From a bacterium (lineage in GTDB: Bacteria > Cyanobacteriota > Vampirovibrionia > Gastranaerophilales > Gastranaerophilaceae), in assembly GCA_024408855.1 (NCBI GenBank), contig JAKSUQ010000001.1:81686-145685 (forward strand): DNA of 64,000 nucleotides, written 5' to 3'. The notes below the pieces were generated by a model that saw only the letters and a list, made by a program, of their open reading frames with translations, was not told the origin of the DNA and ran no database searches. This document shows positions 60,574 to 64,000 of this stretch, in pieces (positions within the stretch are counted from its first letter, which is position 1; each line of letters opens with the position of its first letter). Position numbers and translations under genes: made by a program.

Positions 60574-62818
60574 ACTTTTCTTTTATCTTCATAAATTCGT
60601 CAGGTTTCATTCGTAATTTCATGTCAGCTATACGCTTTTCAATTTTGTCTAAATTCGTTTGGTTGTCATATGTTTTAGCGATTGAATAGGCCTGATAATA
60701 TTCTTTTAATGCCTCGTTATATTTTGATGAAATATTATAACAGTAGTCTCCAAATAACAAATGAGCTTCTGTCATGGAGAAATTATCATTTATAAAATCT
60801 GCGCTTTGTTTAGCTTCTGTTAAATATTCAAGGGCTTTAGAGGATGAGAGTTTCATGTAAATTTTACCGATATTAACTGCGGTGTAATAAATTCCTTCAT
60901 AATTATTATTATGTTTTTCAATGCTATATGATTTTATAAAACATGCTAAAGCATCTTCATAATTTTCGGATTCTGCATAGCAGGAAGCCATGTTTGAGTA
61001 TGCCAGTGAAATGTAGTTGCTGTTACCTATTGCAATACATTTGTTATAATAAGTGTATGCGATCTCAACATTACCATTATCGTCATTTGCTAAGGCATAT
61101 TTGAAATAAAGTTCTGCAAGTGTTTCTTTTGGAACATTTTCATCTAAAGAATCCAGTGCTTTACTGTAAAACGTATAAGCATCTTCAGGTTTGTTTATTT
61201 CAGAATAAATATTTCCAAGTAAAATGCAAGAACTAACAAGAAGAGACGGCGGAGTATTTGGGGAATAGATTATTTGTTTTGCCGTTTCTGTTGCTCTTTC
61301 AATTTTATACATTTTATGATACAAATCAGTCATTTCGTAGTATAAATAACTAAGGTTTATGCTTTCTTTATGTTGCTTATAGTAAACTTCAACCAACTCG
61401 TAATAATGATATGAGTTTGAGTATTCTCCCACTTTTTTGTATAAGTTTGCAAGTTGAAGTCGAGCTTCAACCAGTGTCGATAAATTAATTCCGTCGGAAT
61501 CGATAATTTTGTGGTAGCAGTTTATTGCATCTGAATACTTTTTGTTAGCTATAAGTGATTTTGCATTCTCTGTTAAAACTGCGACTGACGGAGTTTTTTC
61601 TTCCGTGTAATTTTGTTCTTTTGGGGTTTCAATTTGTACTTCTTCTAATGCAGAAGATATTTCAGTAACTTTTTCATTTTCCAAATCATCAATGCATTGA
61701 TTATGATATTCAATTTCAGCCCTCAAAGCCTGTCTTGATAATAATATTTCCCGATTGTTAACCGGTTCTTTTAACTGTTTTTCGTATGTTTCAATAATAT
61801 ATTTGTGTAATTTGATTTCGACATTTTGGGGCAGAATAACATCCGTTTTTTGTGCGAAATAATCCTGTAAGTATATAATTTCATTAAACTCAAATACGAC
61901 AAGGTTAGCTTTAAGGTACTCTATTGTAAACTCGTCATATATTTCTAAAACTGCCAATGCATTTAGGCTGATACCGTGTCTTAGCAGTCGCATAAACCAA
62001 AAGAAATTTCTTATTGCTGTTGGAATAAGATTTATGTATGTTGCTCCCAAGTATGAATCTAACGTCATTTCAGACATTTTAAGTTTTTCCAAGAATTCAC
62101 CAAGGCTAATATTCATAGCTTGAATTATTTTTACAGATAATGCAGTATAGAAATAATAGCCTCTTGAAACCTTGTAAAAGTCTTCAACCTGTCTGTCAGA
62201 AGCAGATATACTGTTAGCCTTTATGAATTCGGCAAATATCTCTTTTGAAAAAGCTCTTGTTAAAACTTTTTTGTCGGGATTTAATCCGCCAAATAAATCT
62301 GGTTTCATTGATGTTGTTGAAATGATTATTTTAACATTTTCTTCTTTTACTAAACTTTCAATAATCGATAATGCCGAAGTAATATTTTCGTTGCTAATGT
62401 TATCAAATGTATGCAAAATAATTATAAAAGGTTTTTTTATAGAAGATATTTGTTTTTGAAATTTTACTCCCAAGGTTGTAAGTTTAGCGTTCAGGCTGAC
62501 AATTTTTGAAATTGCGTGCTTTTGAATTTCTTCCGTAAAAGCCAATAATATATCGTCATTTACGGTGGACTCTTTGCAATAATATTCTAAAGAAATCACG
62601 TCTTTGTTCAGAAATTCGCAAACATAATTTATGAGCTGCCTTTTCCCTGTGCCTATGAAACCGTGAATGTTAAGTATTTTTTCTTTTGAATTAAAAAATT
62701 CAAGTATTTTTATAATTTCATTTTTGCAATTCTTTAAAATATGACGGTTAATAGTTGTGGATTCCGGTAATAAATCCGCATCAATATTAAGTGAGTCATT
62801 TAAATATTTGTATTCCAT
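60563..62818 (-). CDS. P-loop ATPase-like (STAND-type) protein with TPR repeats
   Basis: 751 residues. N-terminal ~350: an AAA/NACHT-like module with a Walker A variant NIHGFIGTGKRQLI (G53-x-x-G-x-G-K59, but the usual S/T after K is R60), a weak Walker B (FIIILHTFDN, D shifted and H in place) and a downstream sensor region (RGYYFYTALSVKIIQ). C-terminal ~300: at least seven TPR-type repeats (SLIANKKYSDAINCYHKII, AYTFYSKALDSLDE, AYTYYNKCIAIG, ALACFIKSYSIEKH). Layout matches STAND regulators that sense a signal and oligomerise, but ATP hydrolysis is doubtful. Upstream of rsmG. Confidence 0.75.
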   Translation of the reverse strand: MEYKYLNDSLNIDADLLPESTTINRHILKNCKNEIIKILEFFNSKEKILNIHGFIGTGKRQLINYVCEFLNKDVISLEYYCKESTVNDDILLAFTEEIQKHAISKIVSLNAKLTTLGVKFQKQISSIKKPFIIILHTFDNISNENITSALSIIESLVKEENVKIIISTTSMKPDLFGGLNPDKKVLTRAFSKEIFAEFIKANSISASDRQVEDFYKVSRGYYFYTALSVKIIQAMNISLGEFLEKLKMSEMTLDSYLGATYINLIPTAIRNFFWFMRLLRHGISLNALAVLEIYDEFTIEYLKANLVVFEFNEIIYLQDYFAQKTDVILPQNVEIKLHKYIIETYEKQLKEPVNNREILLSRQALRAEIEYHNQCIDDLENEKVTEISSALEEVQIETPKEQNYTEEKTPSVAVLTENAKSLIANKKYSDAINCYHKIIDSDGINLSTLVEARLQLANLYKKVGEYSNSYHYYELVEVYYKQHKESINLSYLYYEMTDLYHKMYKIERATETAKQIIYSPNTPPSLLVSSCILLGNIYSEINKPEDAYTFYSKALDSLDENVPKETLAELYFKYALANDDNGNVEIAYTYYNKCIAIGNSNYISLAYSNMASCYAESENYEDALACFIKSYSIEKHNNNYEGIYYTAVNIGKIYMKLSSSKALEYLTEAKQSADFINDNFSMTEAHLLFGDYCYNISSKYNEALKEYYQAYSIAKTYDNQTNLDKIEKRIADMKLRMKPDEFMKIKEKYDN

Positions 62819-62936
62819 ACAACGATTTTAAATTATAGTTTCCATTTTTGCAACAAAATAAATTCATTGCCCTAAAGAAAAGAACATTTTTATAATATAA
62901 TGTATTTGTAAAGGTAGGAATAATAAGGAAGAATTT

Positions 62937-63659
62937 ATGTTATTAGGTGTTAATATAGACCATATAGCTACGTTGAGAAATGCCAGAGGCGGAGTAGAGC
63001 CGGATATTATGACAGCTGTCCGCATATGTAAATCTTGTGAAGTAGCATCAATTACAACTCATTTAAGAGAAGACAGACGGCATATTAAAGATGCTGACGT
63101 TGAAGCAATAAGAATGTTGCCGAGAGTACGTCTTAATTTAGAAATGGCAATGACTGACGAAATGTTGAATATAGCATTAAAATTGAAGCCGCATGCAGTT
63201 TGTATTGTGCCGGAAAAACGCCAAGAACTCACAACTGAGGGTGGATTGGATGTTATTGGGCAATTAGACAGGGCAAAGTTATTTGCGCAAACTTTGGGAG
63301 AAAAAGGAATTGAGGTAAGTTTCTTTATAGATCCGGATATTCACCAAATTTCTGCTGTATCAAAAACAAGTGCTCCGTTTATTGAGTTGCATACTGGAAA
63401 ATATGCAAATACATTTGGTACAGATGAAGAAGCTCAGTCATTTGAATTGTTGAAAGGTGCAGCTATTTTTGCCCAAAACTTTGGAATTAAAGTTAATGCA
63501 GGGCATGGACTTAATTATAACAATGTCAGTCGTATGCATGAAATTCCTGATTTAGTTGAGTTAAATATAGGTCATTCAATAATTGCGAGAGCCGTTTTTG
63601 TTGGTTTAGAGCAAGCTGTAAAAGAAATGAAAATTTTGTGTGAAAGAAAAAAAGTTTAA
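62937..63659 (+). CDS. pdxJ: Pyridoxine 5'-phosphate synthase PdxJ
   Basis: 240 residues, typical length. LLGVNIDHIATLRNARGGVEPD, ITTHLREDRRHIKDADVEAI, VCIVPEKRQELTTEGGLDV, FIDPDIHQISAV, IELHTGKYANTFG, VNAGHGLNYNNV and LNIGHSIIARAVFVGLEQAV are the family signatures. Last step of the DXP-dependent vitamin B6 route. Ends 33 bases before the partial zinc-finger gene. Confidence 0.97.
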   Translation: MLLGVNIDHIATLRNARGGVEPDIMTAVRICKSCEVASITTHLREDRRHIKDADVEAIRMLPRVRLNLEMAMTDEMLNIALKLKPHAVCIVPEKRQELTTEGGLDVIGQLDRAKLFAQTLGEKGIEVSFFIDPDIHQISAVSKTSAPFIELHTGKYANTFGTDEEAQSFELLKGAAIFAQNFGIKVNAGHGLNYNNVSRMHEIPDLVELNIGHSIIARAVFVGLEQAVKEMKILCERKKV

Positions 63660-63692
63660 TTTATGCAAAATCGTAAATCGGAGAAATTATTT

Positions 63693-64000
63693 ATGAAATC
63701 AAAAGAAGAAGTTATTGCAGAGATGCAACTTGTTGTAGAACAGATGAAATTGGATGATATAGAAGAAAATCCGGATAGCGAGAATGAATTTTTTACTTGT
63801 GATGCCTGCGGTAATACTGCCTGTCTTGCAGGTTCGGTTCAATACGGAAATTATAGACTTTGTAATGATTGTGTCTTACTTGCGGAAGTGGGTTTTGAAC
63901 TTGGGCAAATAAAAGAAATTGAAGAATTAATTAATGCAATGGAAGACAAAAGGCTTGAAGCGGATTGCGAGTTTTTAAAATCAGAAGAAAAAAGACTGAA
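63693..64000 (+). CDS. Partial gene: small protein with C-x-x-C zinc pair, open at window end
   Basis: ATG 63693 with GGAG 8 bases upstream (an in-frame ATG at 63663 is also possible); 102 codons remain open at the window edge. MKSKEEVIAEMQLVVEQMKL, then FTCDACGNTACLAGS and YRLCNDCVLLAEV, giving C-x-x-C ... C-x-x-C that probably binds zinc, followed by a charged helical tail (GQIKEIEELINAMEDKRLEA). No family assigned. Next to pdxJ. Confidence 0.6.
   Translation, partial: MKSKEEVIAEMQLVVEQMKLDDIEENPDSENEFFTCDACGNTACLAGSVQYGNYRLCNDCVLLAEVGFELGQIKEIEELINAMEDKRLEADCEFLKSEEKRL

Noticed and set aside
1..64000. CRISPR array or known phage-defence cassette
   Set aside because: No regularly spaced repeat-spacer pattern and no Cas, restriction or retron hallmark genes were seen on either strand.

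Overview
The window is AT-rich and gene-dense, and looks like a non-photosynthetic relative of the cyanobacteria, most likely a gut Gastranaerophilales/Vampirovibrionia (Melainabacteria) bacterium. This rests on: a response regulator at 58316-59098 that is RpaB-like along its whole length; a minC-minD-minE cluster; DUF2993 and GerMN proteins; fermentative adhE; no photosynthesis gene in view; and many short lineage-restricted proteins with EF-hand-like loops or an N-terminal F-x-G/A motif. The placement is inferred from gene content; no phylogeny was run.

Layout. 1-4078: acetyltransferase and an amino-acid ABC transporter with an unusual fused binding-protein/permease subunit. 4187-9261: divergent GH13-like enzyme, a gene remnant, then minCDE. 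9482-16411: coiled-coil protein, adhE, then a compact run (purine nucleoside phosphorylase, RqcP-like, VTT membrane protein, YjbQ-like) and a cupin. 16552-20899: rluB-like, coaE, MFS transporter, CopG-like regulator and a PurD-like protein missing its metal ligands. 21028-25086: lineage-specific genes, TSCPD protein, isocitrate dehydrogenase, tRNA-Thr and an unannotated 40-codon gene paralogous to the start of its neighbour. 25072-39419: mostly housekeeping (pncC, lysophospholipid acyltransferase, nitrilase, dacB, xer recombinase, prs, polA, uridine kinase, yraN, pnp). 39460-43588: lineage-specific block with a large zinc metalloprotease and a divergent sigma-70-like protein. 43765-47372: VWA protein, PLP enzyme and a thioredoxin/CcdA redox pair. 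47817-56427: mutS, envelope proteins, rimI, bioY-like, HxlR regulator and DAHP synthase. 56593-64000: prmC, rpaB, two small genes, rsmG, a TPR/P-loop protein, pdxJ and a truncated zinc-finger gene.

The most striking signal is a shared promoter module. Seven lineage-specific genes (starts 9482, 19483-, 35710, 36477, 43013-, 43588-, 56593) carry a core of the form [G/A]GCAATT followed, exactly 21 bases later, by TACTTTATATATA (degenerate in some copies). In three of them an 18-base direct-repeat element lies exactly 13 bases upstream of that core; one form (TTTACAAAACTTAACAAA) is identical before 36477 and 43588-. A weaker copy sits at the same spacing before 43013-. The element closely matches the cyanobacterial HLR1 site, the known target of RpaB, and an rpaB-like gene lies in this window. 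One driven gene (42141-43013) encodes a divergent sigma-like protein. Together they suggest an RpaB/HLR1 regulon repurposed in a non-photosynthetic lineage.

Other points of interest: an apparently permuted substrate-binding architecture, a PurD-like pseudoenzyme, candidate leaderless promoters, a possible pseudoknot RNA, and small genes at 24167, 59313 and 63693.
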